A stretch of DNA of 64,000 nt from JBEEOW01 sp041191405 (GCA_041191405.1 JBEEOW010000014.1:1-64000); one strand, 5' to 3'. Counted from the first letter of the stretch, positions 8,894-18,357 are shown. The notes: generated from the letters alone by a model not told the origin. Numbers and translations: made by a program.

Positions 8894-11047
8894 ATGGCTT
8901 TAATAGGTAAAATAAGAGAACATTCAGGATTAGCTGTTGGTATTATTGCGGCAGGGTTACTTCTTTTTGTAGTAGGTGGTGAGATTATGAAACTTATCCC
9001 TCAATTTTCGAGTGAAAACGCTCAAGATATTGCAGAAATAGCTGGTAAAACAGTTAAATACGATGAGTATAATGCTCTAGTTGAGGAGCTTAAAGCAAAT
9101 TTTGAGGCATCTCAAGGTCGTCCTGCTGATGAGTATTCTATGCAAAATATTCGTCAACAAGCTTGGGAGCAATTAATTGTAAAGCATGCTTACCAAAATG
9201 AATTTAATGAACTTGGTTTGGAAGTTACTGCTGAAGAAGTAGTTGACATGGTTCAAGGAAAAAATATCCATCCAATGTTAGCAAATGCATTTAAAAATCC
9301 ACAAACAGGACAATTTGATGTGAATCAAGTTAGAGGATTTTTGCAAGCAATTAAATCAAGTATACAAGCTATACAAGCAGGTCAACAACCACAGGTTCCA
9401 GTTGCTCAAATTCAATCATGGTATAGTTTTGAAAAACAATTAGGTCCTGAACGTTTAAGAAAAAAATATGAAAGTTTAATGCGTTTATCAACGTATGTAA
9501 CTAAAGCTGAAGCTAAAAAATCATACTTGGCATCTCAAACAAAAGCTGATTTTAAATATTTATTTGTTCCTTACTACAGTATCGTTGATTCAACTGTTAA
9601 AGTGACTGATGAGCAATTAGAAGATTACTTATCAAAACACAAAGAAGAATTTAAAATTGCTGAAGCAAAAGCTTCAGTTGATTATGTAAGTTTCCCAATT
9701 GTTCCTTCTGCTAAAGATTCTCTTGCATTTGGTAATGAGTTAACAAGAATTGCAACAGAGTTTGCAGCAACTAAAGATGATTCTGCATTTGTTAGAGCAA
9801 ATGCTGAAACTGCTCAATTACCTTATTACACAAACTTGTCAGGTGTTCCTCAACAGTTAAAAGACAAAGGATTGGTTGAGGATGTTGTAGTTGGTCCGGT
9901 AAATGAAGGTAATGCAATTAAGTTTTATAAGCTAGCAGGCGTTCGTAACGATTCTGTGTATTCAATTAAAGCATCACACATTTTAATAGCTCCAACAGAA
10001 AAAACTGATGCAGCAAAAGCTATTGCTAAAACAAAAGCCGAAGATTTATTAAAACAATTAAAAGGTGGGGCTGATTTTGCAACACTTGCTCGTGCAAATA
10101 GTACTGACCCAGGTTCTGCTCAAAACGGTGGAGATCTTGGTTGGTTTAAAGAAAATGCTCAAATGGTTAAACCATTTTTGGATGCAGCTTTTGCAAAAGC
10201 TACTCCTGGCTTAGTTGCTAATGTTGTCGAATCTGATTTCGGATTCCATATTATTAAAATTACTGAGCCAAAAACTAACAAAGAATATTTAGTTGCAACT
10301 GTAGATAAACAATTAGTTCCATCAAGTGAAACTCAAGAGGCTATTTATCAAAAAGCTCAAGATTTCTTGTCAAAAAGTAGAACTAAAGATGCTTTTGTTG
10401 CAGAGGCTAAAAAAGCAAATATCCCTGTTTCACCAGGCGATAATTTTACGAAAAATTCAACATATGTTGCTGGTTTGTCAGAAGTAAGAGGTTTAGTTCG
10501 TTGGGTGTTCAAAGATGCTAAAGTTGGTGATGTGAGTAAAGAAGTGTTCTCATGTGGAAATAATTATGTAGTTGCAGTAGTTAAATCAAAAGTTGAAGAA
10601 GGTTACCCAAAAGCTGCTGATATTAAAGATGAGTTAACTGCAAAAGTTCGTAAAGGCTTAAAAGCCAAAACTATTCTTGAAAAATTAAACAAAACTAAAG
10701 GTACATTTGAGCAAATTGCTGCTGCTTATGGTCCTTCAGCTCAAGTGAATGTTGCACCTGAAACTTCATTCGGTTATAATTCATTTGGTGCACTTGGAGA
10801 AGATCCTGCAACTGTAGGTAAAAGTTTTGCCTTAGCTAAAGTTGGCGCTAAAACAGCAGCTTTAGAAGGAGAGAATGGAGTTGCAATTATTGAGTTATTG
10901 AAAAAAACAACTCCTACTGAAATTGCTGATTACTCTCAACAAAAAAATCAAATGATAGGAAACTCTTTATACAGAACAGAGTTTAATATCAATACAGCTA
11001 TTAAAGATGCTGCTAAAATTGAAGACAATAGATACAAATTTGAGTAG
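8894..11047 (+). CDS. ppiD: PpiD/SurA-like peptidyl-prolyl isomerase
   Basis: Membrane-anchored periplasmic chaperone for proteins leaving the Sec translocon. The 717 residues include one N-terminal transmembrane helix (about 12-32, LAVGIIAAGLLLFVVGG) and a SurA-like N-terminal region. A parvulin domain runs from about 350 to 465, from IKASHILIA through STDPGSAQNGGDLGWF to ESDFGFHIIKI. A long C-terminal part with a second, degenerate parvulin-like region follows. It is longer than E. coli PpiD (about 620) but has the same architecture. It ends the envelope run, with a terminator 24 bases downstream. Confidence 0.88.
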   Translation: MALIGKIREHSGLAVGIIAAGLLLFVVGGEIMKLIPQFSSENAQDIAEIAGKTVKYDEYNALVEELKANFEASQGRPADEYSMQNIRQQAWEQLIVKHAYQNEFNELGLEVTAEEVVDMVQGKNIHPMLANAFKNPQTGQFDVNQVRGFLQAIKSSIQAIQAGQQPQVPVAQIQSWYSFEKQLGPERLRKKYESLMRLSTYVTKAEAKKSYLASQTKADFKYLFVPYYSIVDSTVKVTDEQLEDYLSKHKEEFKIAEAKASVDYVSFPIVPSAKDSLAFGNELTRIATEFAATKDDSAFVRANAETAQLPYYTNLSGVPQQLKDKGLVEDVVVGPVNEGNAIKFYKLAGVRNDSVYSIKASHILIAPTEKTDAAKAIAKTKAEDLLKQLKGGADFATLARANSTDPGSAQNGGDLGWFKENAQMVKPFLDAAFAKATPGLVANVVESDFGFHIIKITEPKTNKEYLVATVDKQLVPSSETQEAIYQKAQDFLSKSRTKDAFVAEAKKANIPVSPGDNFTKNSTYVAGLSEVRGLVRWVFKDAKVGDVSKEVFSCGNNYVVAVVKSKVEEGYPKAADIKDELTAKVRKGLKAKTILEKLNKTKGTFEQIAAAYGPSAQVNVAPETSFGYNSFGALGEDPATVGKSFALAKVGAKTAALEGENGVAIIELLKKTTPTEIADYSQQKNQMIGNSLYRTEFNINTAIKDAAKIEDNRYKFE

Positions 11048-11070
11048 TTCAATTTTGTTGAAAATTATAG

Positions 11071-11108
11071 AAAGAGGTACTAATTAATTTTGGTACCTCT
11101 TTTTTTTG
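11071..11108 (+). terminator. Rho-independent terminator after ppiD
   Basis: Stem AGAGGTAC / GTACCTCT (11073-11080 with 11093-11100) followed by eight or more T residues. It closes the coaX-ppiD gene run. Confidence 0.85.
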
Positions 11109-11215
11109 TGTAAAATTTAAAATGCTTTTGCTTTTCAGTTTTAATACTGCATTAATATTTCTATTTTTGGCATATATTGTTAGAGAGTGTAATGCTCAAA
11201 TAAAATAAAGATTAT

Positions 11216-12583
11216 ATGTACTACAATTCCATACTTGAAGCAATTGGCAATACGCCAATGGTAAAACTTAACAAACTTACAGAAGGTATTAAAGGTACCA
11301 TTCTTGTAAAAGTGGAATATATGAATCCTGGGAATTCAACCAAGGATCGTATGGCGCTGAAAATGATTGAGGATGCAGAAAAGGATGGAAGATTGAAGCC
11401 TGGAGGAACAATCATTGAAGGTACAAGTGGAAACACGGGTATGGGTTTAGCAATTGCGGCAGTAGTAAAAGGTTATAAATGTATTTTTGTTACTACTGAT
11501 AAGCAGTCAAACGAAAAGGTATTAGCTTTGCGAGCATTAGGTGCTCAAGTAGTAGTTTGTCCTACAAATGTAGCTCCTTCTGACCCTCGTTCTTATTACT
11601 CTACAGCGGCTCGTTTATCAAAAGAAACACCAAACTCATTCTACCCAAATCAATACGATAACTTATCTAATAGACAAGCACATTACGAAAGTACTGGTCC
11701 TGAAATTTGGGCACAAACAGAAGGTAAAGTAACTCACTTTGTAGCTGGTGTTGGTACAGGAGGAACAATCAGTGGGGTAGCTAAATATTTAAAAGAGCAA
11801 AATCCTGATATTAAAGTTATCGGAATTGATACTTATGGATCTGTATTTAAAAAATATAAAGAAACTGGTATTTTTGACGAAAACGAAGTTTACCCATATT
11901 TAACCGAAGGTATTGGTGAAGATATCTTACCTAAAAATGTTGATTTCGATTTAATAAATGAATTTATAAAAGTAACTGATAAAGATGGCGCTTTAATGAC
12001 TAGACGCTTGTCACATGAAGAGGCTTTATTTGTTGGTTGGTCATGTGGTTCTGCAGTTCATGGTGCATTAGAGTATGCTAGAGAGCATTTAACCGAAAAA
12101 GATACAATGGTAATTATTCTTCCTGACCATGGTACTAGATATTTGAATAAAATATATAACCATGAATGGATGAAAGGGCAAGGCTATTTGGATACACAAA
12201 AATTTGCAACTGCTCACGATATTATTGTAGCAAGAAAAAACTATGATTTAATTTCAGTGAATGTAAATGATACTGTAGCTAAAGCAATTGATTTAATGAA
12301 TGTGAATTCATTATCTCAAATGGTAGTTACTGATGGTGAAAATATTGTTGGTAGTTTAATTGATTCAAAATTACTACATCAATTAATCGCTAATCCTGAT
12401 ATTAAAAATAGCCCAGTTTCATCTGTAATGGATAAACCATTTTTATTTGTAGGGATTGAAAATACGGTTGATTCTTTAACTTCTTTGATTACTGCGGATA
12501 ATAAGGCTCTTTTAGTAAGAGACTTAGATAATAAAGTTCACATTATTACTCAGCACGATTTGTTGCAAGCAATAAATAAATAA
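11216..12583 (+). CDS. Cystathionine beta-synthase-like PLP enzyme with C-terminal CBS pair
   Basis: A fold-type II PLP enzyme of the cysteine synthase/cystathionine beta-synthase family, acting in sulfur amino-acid metabolism. The N-terminal part (1-320) contains IGNTPMVKL, the PLP lysine in NSTKDRMALKM and the substrate loop EGTSGNTGMGLA. The phosphate loop GVGTGGTISG follows. The C-terminal part (about 335-455) is a CBS-domain pair, as in cystathionine beta-synthases with regulatory domains, and this is why I prefer that name over cysteine synthase (which lacks it). A TATTTTTG element at 11162-11169 may be its -7 promoter box, though its -33 box is weak. Confidence 0.88.
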   Translation: MYYNSILEAIGNTPMVKLNKLTEGIKGTILVKVEYMNPGNSTKDRMALKMIEDAEKDGRLKPGGTIIEGTSGNTGMGLAIAAVVKGYKCIFVTTDKQSNEKVLALRALGAQVVVCPTNVAPSDPRSYYSTAARLSKETPNSFYPNQYDNLSNRQAHYESTGPEIWAQTEGKVTHFVAGVGTGGTISGVAKYLKEQNPDIKVIGIDTYGSVFKKYKETGIFDENEVYPYLTEGIGEDILPKNVDFDLINEFIKVTDKDGALMTRRLSHEEALFVGWSCGSAVHGALEYAREHLTEKDTMVIILPDHGTRYLNKIYNHEWMKGQGYLDTQKFATAHDIIVARKNYDLISVNVNDTVAKAIDLMNVNSLSQMVVTDGENIVGSLIDSKLLHQLIANPDIKNSPVSSVMDKPFLFVGIENTVDSLTSLITADNKALLVRDLDNKVHIITQHDLLQAINK

Positions 12584-12594
12584 TTTGTATTGCT

Positions 12595-12626
12595 AAGTAA
12601 AGTAAAGTAAAAAGTAAAGTAAAGTA
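12595..12626. repeat. Short tandem repeat (AAGTA)3-AA-(AAGTA)3
   Basis: Two blocks of three AAGTA units, 2 bases apart, just after the stop codon of the PLP enzyme. It could be a slippage-prone microsatellite. No function is evident. Confidence 0.7.
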
Positions 12627-12664
12627 GCCATTTGAATGTAAAAGTTTAAGTGGCTATTTTGTTT
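12623..12664 (+). terminator. Weak hairpin terminator after the PLP enzyme
   Basis: TAGCCATTT pairs with AAGTGGCTA with one G-U pair, followed by a short T-rich stretch (TTTTGTTT). Confidence 0.5.
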
Positions 12665-12680
12665 ATGTTTCTTGAAAAAT

Positions 12681-12720
12681 AAAAAAGCCTTGTTAAATTT
12701 AATTTAACAAGGCTTTTTTG
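12681..12720. terminator. Terminator of tRNA-Phe (perfect 19-bp palindrome)
   Basis: A perfect inverted repeat with A-run and T-run on opposite ends, so it works in both directions. On the minus strand it follows the 3' end of tRNA-Phe by a few bases and is its natural terminator. Confidence 0.85.
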
Positions 12721-12723
12721 CTG

Positions 12724-12796
12724 TGGTGTCGAATGGAATCGAACCATCGACACAAGGATTTTCAGTCCTTTGCTCTACCAACTGAGCTACGACACC
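12724..12796 (-). tRNA. tRNA-Phe (anticodon GAA)
   Basis: On the minus strand the 73 bases fold as a cloverleaf. The acceptor is GGTGTCG / CGACACC with discriminator A, and the D-arm is GCTC...GAGC. The anticodon stem AAGGA / TCCTT carries loop CTGAAAA, giving anticodon GAA, and the T-arm has TTCGATT in the loop. The 3' CCA is not encoded. It is a single gene with its own promoter and terminator. Confidence 0.97.
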
Positions 12797-12816
12797 GTCA
12801 CTCTTTAAAGAGAATA

Positions 12817-12847
12817 CAAATGTAAGTAAAAAATTAACATTAACAAT
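12817..12847 (-). promoter_or_regulatory. Bacteroidota-type promoter for tRNA-Phe
   Basis: On the minus strand: ATTG (12844-12847), 19 bases, then TACATTTG (12817-12824). The -7 box lies 20 bases before the mature 5' end of tRNA-Phe. Confidence 0.75.
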
Positions 12848-12960
12848 ATATTCAAGTAAAAAATAGAACATTATTTTTAAAATCATGTATAAGTACCAAT
12901 TAATAATTTGTTTGTACAAATTATTAGGCATATTTACATCTTCAACCAAAATTCTATTGT

Positions 12961-14283
12961 ATGATAGCTCAACTGTTTTTTGCAGGTTCTCTTGGTACTG
13001 CAATTTATTTTGCAACAAAAAGCGTTTTGCGTATTAGAGCAAATATATTGTTAGGAAAACCTTATTCAATAAATGATAACACTTCAGAAAGAATAAAGAA
13101 GATGGTATTTGTTGCATTTGGTCAACAAAAAATGTTTGACAGACCTATAGTTGCAATGCTACATTTATTTGTATATGTAGGTTTTTTGGTAGTTAATCTT
13201 GAAATGTTAGAAATTGTGATAGATGGATTAACTGGTGAACATAGAATATTTGCAGGTTTGTTGGGAGGCTTTTATCCTGTGATGGTTAATGTGTTTGAAT
13301 TTTTTGCTGTGGCTGTTTTATTGGCTTGTGCCGTTTTTTGGGTTAGAAGAAATGTATTGAAAATTAAACGTTTCTGGTTTGCTGAAATGAAACCGGAACC
13401 TAGAAAAGATGCAAATGTGATTCTATATTCTGAGATTATATTAATGTCAGCTTTTTTGTTGATGAACGCTACAGACTATGAATTACAAGTAAGAGGTGCT
13501 GAACATTATGTACATACTGGATCATTTTGGTTTAGTAGTTTATTCAGTCCATTATTTGCAAATTGGAATATTGATTTATTAATTGATGTGGAGCGTTTTT
13601 GTTGGTGGACGCACATTTTAGGTGTATTTGCATTTGCAAACTATCTTCCATATTCAAAACATTTACACATTATTTTGGCTTTCCCAAATACCTATTTCTC
13701 AAAACTAGATTCAGCAGGGAAGATGAGAAATATGCCAGAAGTGACAACGGAAGTTAAGTTAATGTTGAATATTCCTTTAGCTGAAAACGAATCAGCAGGC
13801 ACAGGAGAGCCAGTGTCAAGGTTTGGTGTAAAAGATATTCAAGATTTGACTTGGAAACAGATTATGGAGTCGTACACATGTACCGAATGTGGAAGATGTA
13901 GTAGTGTTTGTCCCGCTAATTTAACAGGAAAAGTTTTGTCTCCTCGTAAAATAATGATGGATGTTAGAGATAGAGTTGAGGAGGTATCAACTAATCTGCA
14001 ACAAAATGGACCAAGCTTTGACGATGGAAAATCCCTTTATGGTGACTATATTTCTCAAGAAGAATTATTGGCGTGTACTTCATGTAATGCATGTGCCGAT
14101 GCATGTCCGGTAAATATTGACCCACTTTCTATTATATTGGATATGCGTAGATATATGATAATGGAGGAAAGCAAAGCTCCATTTGCTTGGAATGCAATGT
14201 TTTCAAATATGGAAAACAATATGGCACCTTGGAAATTCTCTCCTTCGGATAGATTTAATTGGTCGAAAAATATAAATCCATAA
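12961..14283 (+). CDS. Membrane-bound HdrC-like 4Fe-4S protein
   Basis: A 440-residue protein whose first 250 residues carry several hydrophobic helices with histidines (for example WWTHILG), like a quinone-interacting cytochrome b-type membrane domain. The C-terminal part has two ferredoxin-type clusters: CTECGRCSSVCP near residue 306 and CTSCNACADACP near 371. It is followed 54 bases later by an HdrB-like CCG protein, so together they resemble a split heterodisulfide-reductase-like or glycolate-oxidase-like membrane electron-transfer unit feeding the quinone pool. The electron donor is unknown. The two genes point the same way and are probably co-transcribed. Confidence 0.85.
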   Translation: MIAQLFFAGSLGTAIYFATKSVLRIRANILLGKPYSINDNTSERIKKMVFVAFGQQKMFDRPIVAMLHLFVYVGFLVVNLEMLEIVIDGLTGEHRIFAGLLGGFYPVMVNVFEFFAVAVLLACAVFWVRRNVLKIKRFWFAEMKPEPRKDANVILYSEIILMSAFLLMNATDYELQVRGAEHYVHTGSFWFSSLFSPLFANWNIDLLIDVERFCWWTHILGVFAFANYLPYSKHLHIILAFPNTYFSKLDSAGKMRNMPEVTTEVKLMLNIPLAENESAGTGEPVSRFGVKDIQDLTWKQIMESYTCTECGRCSSVCPANLTGKVLSPRKIMMDVRDRVEEVSTNLQQNGPSFDDGKSLYGDYISQEELLACTSCNACADACPVNIDPLSIILDMRRYMIMEESKAPFAWNAMFSNMENNMAPWKFSPSDRFNWSKNINP

Positions 14284-14337
14284 TTTTTTATATTTCTGTT
14301 AAATACTTAATTATTCAATCATTAAAATTGCAAGATT

Positions 14338-15132
14338 ATGGAATCGCAAGAATTTAGAGTGCAAACTATGGCTGAATTAGCAGCCAAAGGTTCAATGCCA
14401 GATGTATTGTTTTGGGTAGGTTGTGCTGGTTCATTTGATGAAAGATATAAAGCTGTAACTATTGCAGTTTGTAAAATATTAAATAAAGTTGGTTATAGTT
14501 ATGCAGTACTTGGCGACGAGGAAACTTGTACTGGCGACCCAGCTCGAAGGGCAGGAAATGAATTTTTGTTCCAAATGCAAGCGGTTTCAAATATTCAAGT
14601 TTTAAATGCTTATGGCGTAAAACGTGTGGTTACTGCATGTCCACATTGCTTCAATACCATTAAAAATGAATATCCAGCTTTAGGAGGAAATTATGAAGTG
14701 ATTCATCACAGCGAATTATTGCAAGAATTAATAAAAGAAGGTAAATTGACATTAAAAGGTGGTGGTGAATTTAAAGGAAAAAAAATTACCTATCACGATT
14801 CTTGCTATTTAGGAAGAGCAAACAATGTTTATGAAGCGCCAAGAGAAGTGCTTCAAGCTTTAGATATTTCATTGGTAGAAATGAAACGTTCAAAAGCAAA
14901 AGGTTTATGTTGTGGAGCAGGTGGAGCTCAAATGTTTAAAGAACCAGAAGCTGGTAAAAAAGATATAAACATTGAACGTACAGAAGAAGCATTAGAAACA
15001 GGAGCAAGTGTAGTTGCTACTGGATGTCCATTTTGTTTGACTATGTTAAGTGATGGTATTAAAAACAAAGAAAAAGAATCCGAAGTTAAAGTATTAGATA
15101 TTGCAGAATTGATTGCTAAATTTGAACTATAA
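14338..15132 (+). CDS. HdrB-like CCG-domain iron-sulfur protein
   Basis: A 264-residue soluble protein with two cysteine-rich CCG domains. The first spans VGCAGSFDERYK to ACPHCFN, the second YHDSCYLGR to GLCCGAGGAQMF and GCPFCLTM. Such domains bind unusual iron-sulfur centres in HdrB, LutA/GlcF and related proteins. It is immediately downstream of the membrane HdrC-like protein and is the likely cytoplasmic catalytic or relay partner. LutA-like function is less likely because LutB lies elsewhere (18450-19835) and no LutC is adjacent. Confidence 0.85.
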   Translation: MESQEFRVQTMAELAAKGSMPDVLFWVGCAGSFDERYKAVTIAVCKILNKVGYSYAVLGDEETCTGDPARRAGNEFLFQMQAVSNIQVLNAYGVKRVVTACPHCFNTIKNEYPALGGNYEVIHHSELLQELIKEGKLTLKGGGEFKGKKITYHDSCYLGRANNVYEAPREVLQALDISLVEMKRSKAKGLCCGAGGAQMFKEPEAGKKDINIERTEEALETGASVVATGCPFCLTMLSDGIKNKEKESEVKVLDIAELIAKFEL

Positions 15133-15149
15133 TTTTTGATTCTATTTAA

Positions 15150-15674
15150 ATGGATTTAGAAAAGTTAAAATATCCAATAGGTAAATATATTAAACCATCA
15201 GTTATTGATCAATCAATAATTGATGGTTATATTTTTGAAATAGAAAGTTTTCCTGAAAGATTACGAAATGTAGTCACAAGGTATTCTCAAACACAACTTG
15301 ATACACCATATCGACCAGATGGTTGGACAGTTCGCCAAGTTATTCATCATTGTGCTGATAGTCACATGAATAGTTTTATAAGATTTAAGTTAGCGTTAAC
15401 AGAAGAAAGTCCAACTATTAAACCTTATTTTGAAGAACGTTGGGCTGAATTAGCTGATGCTAAAAATTTGGATATTGAACCTTCGTTAATATTGTTAGAT
15501 GGTTTGCATAAAAGATGGGTAATTTTATTGAAATCTTTAAAAGCTGAAGATTTTCAAAAAGTATTTATTCACCCTGAACATGGTAAATCATTTACACTTG
15601 CTGAAAATACAGGAATTTATGCTTGGCATTGTAATCATCATTTAGCACATGTTTTATTAGTGGATAGATTATAG
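15150..15674 (+). CDS. YfiT/DinB-family putative metal-dependent transferase
   Basis: A 174-residue four-helix-bundle protein that looks like Bacillus YfiT (bacillithiol transferase/DinB superfamily). It opens YPIGKYIKP and has the family core RPDGWTVRQVIHHCADSHMN. Two further histidines lie in WHCNHHLAHVL. These supply the three-histidine metal site. The thiol cofactor used by this organism cannot be told from the sequence. It begins 18 bases after the Hdr-like pair, so it may share their transcript. Confidence 0.82.
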   Translation: MDLEKLKYPIGKYIKPSVIDQSIIDGYIFEIESFPERLRNVVTRYSQTQLDTPYRPDGWTVRQVIHHCADSHMNSFIRFKLALTEESPTIKPYFEERWAELADAKNLDIEPSLILLDGLHKRWVILLKSLKAEDFQKVFIHPEHGKSFTLAENTGIYAWHCNHHLAHVLLVDRL

Positions 15675-15744
15675 TTGATAATTTTTAATTAATATACTAA
15701 TTACTGATTGCTGAAAACTCTGAACTCTAAACTCTCAACTCAAA

Positions 15745-16233
15745 ATGCTTGTACCTTTTAACACTTTATCAGATCATTCAAAAATTTGGATTTATCAATC
15801 ATCAAGATTATTTACAGATATTGAAGTAAATGATTTAGAATTGAGACTTTCAAATTTTGTTGAAAATTGGGAAAGTCATTCGAGAACATTGAAAGGCGCT
15901 TTTTTGATTTTAGAAAATAGATTTGTTGTAATTTCTGTAGATGAAACAGTAAATGATGCAAGTGGTTGTAGTATCGATAAATCTGTACATTTTTTACAGG
16001 AAATTGAAAATGAGTTTAAAACACAATTATTAGATAAATCAAAAGTAGCAATTAAAAGTAATGATGGGTATGTGGTTTTGTATCCTTTGTTAAGTTTAAA
16101 AGAAGCTGTAAGATTAGGTGAAATTTCTCAAAATACTTTAGTTTACAATAATTTAGTTTCAACAAAAAAAGATTTTGAAACTTCGTGGATTGTTCCTGTA
16201 GAAGCTACTTGGTTAAATAAGTATTTCAAATAA
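15745..16233 (+). CDS. Conserved hypothetical protein
   Basis: A 162-residue soluble protein with no signal peptide or membrane segment. Notable stretches are GAFLILENRFVVISVDE, a short SGCSIDKSVHFLQEIE and a C-terminal EATWLNKYFK. Related Bacteroidota proteins have sometimes been named ABC-transporter ATPase, but no Walker A or B motif is present here, so I do not accept that name. It lies between the YfiT-like gene and the PorE-like gene. Function unknown. Confidence 0.7.
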   Translation: MLVPFNTLSDHSKIWIYQSSRLFTDIEVNDLELRLSNFVENWESHSRTLKGAFLILENRFVVISVDETVNDASGCSIDKSVHFLQEIENEFKTQLLDKSKVAIKSNDGYVVLYPLLSLKEAVRLGEISQNTLVYNNLVSTKKDFETSWIVPVEATWLNKYFK

Positions 16234-16339
16234 AAATAATAATTTAGCTTGAAATTTTTATATTATACCTTCAGATTATAAATATTTTACTATATTAGCG
16301 TGAAATATTCATAATTCTCTGAAAAGGCATTATAATAAT

Positions 16340-18295
16340 ATGTTTAATAAAGTAGTATTACTGACCCTTGTAGTGGGAGCCATGTTTATGGCAAGTTGCG
16401 GAATGACAGCACATAAAGCATATCATTTAGGTAACGAAAAATTTAAAAAAGCTGAATATGAACATGCCATTCAATACTACAAAATGGCAATTGATAAAGG
16501 TTTAAAACATCCTAAATCAGATAAAGTATATTTCCAAATTGGAGAATCTTATAGATTATCAAATCGTATTCACGAGGCTACGCCATTTTACGAAAATGCT
16601 GTTGTTGCTCATACTGAACAAGACTCTGCTTATTATTTTTATGCAGTTGGTTTGGAATCTTTAGGGAAATACGGTGAAGCTGAAAATGCTTTTTTGAAAT
16701 ACGCTGAAACCGGTAAAGATCCTAATTTAACTAAGTTAGCTAAAATAGAAGGTGAAAACCTTAAACTAATTGAGCCAATATTGTTAAGAGCTCCTGAGTA
16801 TAAAATTGATAATGCTTCTTTTTTAAATAGTGAAGGTGCTGATTGGTCTCCAGTTATGTTAACAAAAGATGAAATTTTATTTTCTTCATCAAGAGCGCAA
16901 AGTAAGATACACATGTCAGATGGTCAAGGATTTAATGATTTGTGGAAGTTTAAATTTGATGGAAATGCTGATACTTCAGGTGTTTTAACTAATTTCTCAA
17001 AAACTGTTAATCAAGATCAAACTCATGAAGCTTGCCCAACTGTTTCAAAATCAGGAAAGGATATTTATTTTGCAAGAAGTAATGATGGTTCTGCTAAAGG
17101 AGCAAAAGATGTTGGCTTATTTTTAACTCGTTTTAAAGATGGAGATTGGGCTGAGCCAGTTAAATTATCTTTCTGTGAAGATACTTCTTGGTATTCAACT
17201 CCTTGGTTGTCTCCAGATAATAAAACATTGTATTTCTCTTCAAATCGCCCTGGTGGACAAGGTGGTTTAGATTTATGGAAAGCAACACTTGATAAAAATA
17301 TGCAATGGGCTGATGTTACAAACTTAGGTGATGTTATTAACACACACGGAGATGAATATAGTATTGCATTTAAGGGAGATCAAATGTATTTTGCTTCAAC
17401 TGGGCATCCTGGTTTAGGTCGTTTGGATTTATTTAGAGTTGATAAAGATTCAGTAACAGGAAAGGATGTTGTACATAATTTAGGTTTGCCATTCAACTCA
17501 GTTTCGGATGATTTTGGAATGGTTTGGGCTAATGATACAACTGCTTACCTTACTTCAGATAGAGAAGGTGGAAAAGGAAGTGATGATATTTACAAAATTA
17601 AATTTATAGAGAAAAAAGCTGTATACAACCAAAAAGTGGTTGTTTGGGGTTACAATACAACTACACAACGTGAGCGTTTATTGAAAAATGCACACGTAAC
17701 TATTAAAGATGCTAAAGGTAATTTACTTGCAGATGCCAAAACTGATGAGAACGGTGAAATTATGGCAAGAGTACCTGCTGGTGCAAAAATTGAAGTAGAG
17801 GCTCGTAAACATAAGCACTATACTAAACAAGAACATGCTGTTACTCCTGATCCAACACCTCGAGCTCAGTTAAAAGAAGGAATGAATGAAATTACTTTTG
17901 AAAAACCAGTTAAGGTTGTTTTACAGGAAATTACACCAACTCCTATTCGTCTAGAAATTTATTACGATTATAACAAATGGGATATTCGTCCGGATGCAGC
18001 TAAAATCCTTGATTCTTTAGTTGGATTCTTAATTCAAAACCCAGAAATTATTGTTGAGTTAAGTTCTCACACGGATACAAGAGGTAATGATAAATACAAT
18101 GAGAAATTATCATCAAATCGTGCGAAGTCGGCAGTTGAATATTGTATTGCACACGGTGTAGATCCTAAGAAAATTGTTGCAAAAGGTTATGGTGAAACAA
18201 AACCATTAGTGTTGCCTGAGAAAAATGATGCAGATTACCAATTGAACCGTAGAACAGAGGTGAGGGTAATTAAAATTCTCGATCTCGAGGAGTGA
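16340..18295 (+). CDS. PorE-like lipoprotein (TPR, PD40 propeller, CRD, OmpA)
   Basis: A 651-residue lipoprotein: signal peptide with lipobox ending at Cys20 (FMASC), then TPR repeats (about 25-150). A WD40-like PD40 propeller follows (about 165-430, repeated motifs such as LFSSSRA, YFSSNRPGG and YLTSDREGG). A carboxypeptidase-regulatory-like fold covers about 435-510, and a C-terminal OmpA domain that would bind peptidoglycan covers about 545-650 (SSHTDTRGNDKYNEKLSSNR). This exact domain order is that of PorE, a T9SS component of Porphyromonas. Other OmpA paralogs share parts of it, so the match is an inference. T9SS cargo is present in this window. A terminator follows. Confidence 0.85.
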   Translation: MFNKVVLLTLVVGAMFMASCGMTAHKAYHLGNEKFKKAEYEHAIQYYKMAIDKGLKHPKSDKVYFQIGESYRLSNRIHEATPFYENAVVAHTEQDSAYYFYAVGLESLGKYGEAENAFLKYAETGKDPNLTKLAKIEGENLKLIEPILLRAPEYKIDNASFLNSEGADWSPVMLTKDEILFSSSRAQSKIHMSDGQGFNDLWKFKFDGNADTSGVLTNFSKTVNQDQTHEACPTVSKSGKDIYFARSNDGSAKGAKDVGLFLTRFKDGDWAEPVKLSFCEDTSWYSTPWLSPDNKTLYFSSNRPGGQGGLDLWKATLDKNMQWADVTNLGDVINTHGDEYSIAFKGDQMYFASTGHPGLGRLDLFRVDKDSVTGKDVVHNLGLPFNSVSDDFGMVWANDTTAYLTSDREGGKGSDDIYKIKFIEKKAVYNQKVVVWGYNTTTQRERLLKNAHVTIKDAKGNLLADAKTDENGEIMARVPAGAKIEVEARKHKHYTKQEHAVTPDPTPRAQLKEGMNEITFEKPVKVVLQEITPTPIRLEIYYDYNKWDIRPDAAKILDSLVGFLIQNPEIIVELSSHTDTRGNDKYNEKLSSNRAKSAVEYCIAHGVDPKKIVAKGYGETKPLVLPEKNDADYQLNRRTEVRVIKILDLEE

Positions 18296-18318
18296 CATTA
18301 TTAAGAATATTCTAATCT

Positions 18319-18357
18319 AAAAAAAGGTGTTTTCGTATAGGAAACACCTTTTTTTAT
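18319..18357 (+). terminator. Rho-independent terminator after the PorE-like gene
   Basis: Stem AAGGTGTTTTC / GAAACACCTT followed by seven T residues; the A-run on the 5' side makes it usable in reverse. Confidence 0.85.

Noticed and set aside
12704..13018. 104-codon minus-strand frame
   Set aside because: It covers tRNA-Phe and its promoter and overlaps the start of the HdrC-like gene; it is a shadow.
15745..16233. ABC-transporter ATPase name for this protein
   Set aside because: No Walker A, Walker B or ABC signature motif is present in its 162 residues.
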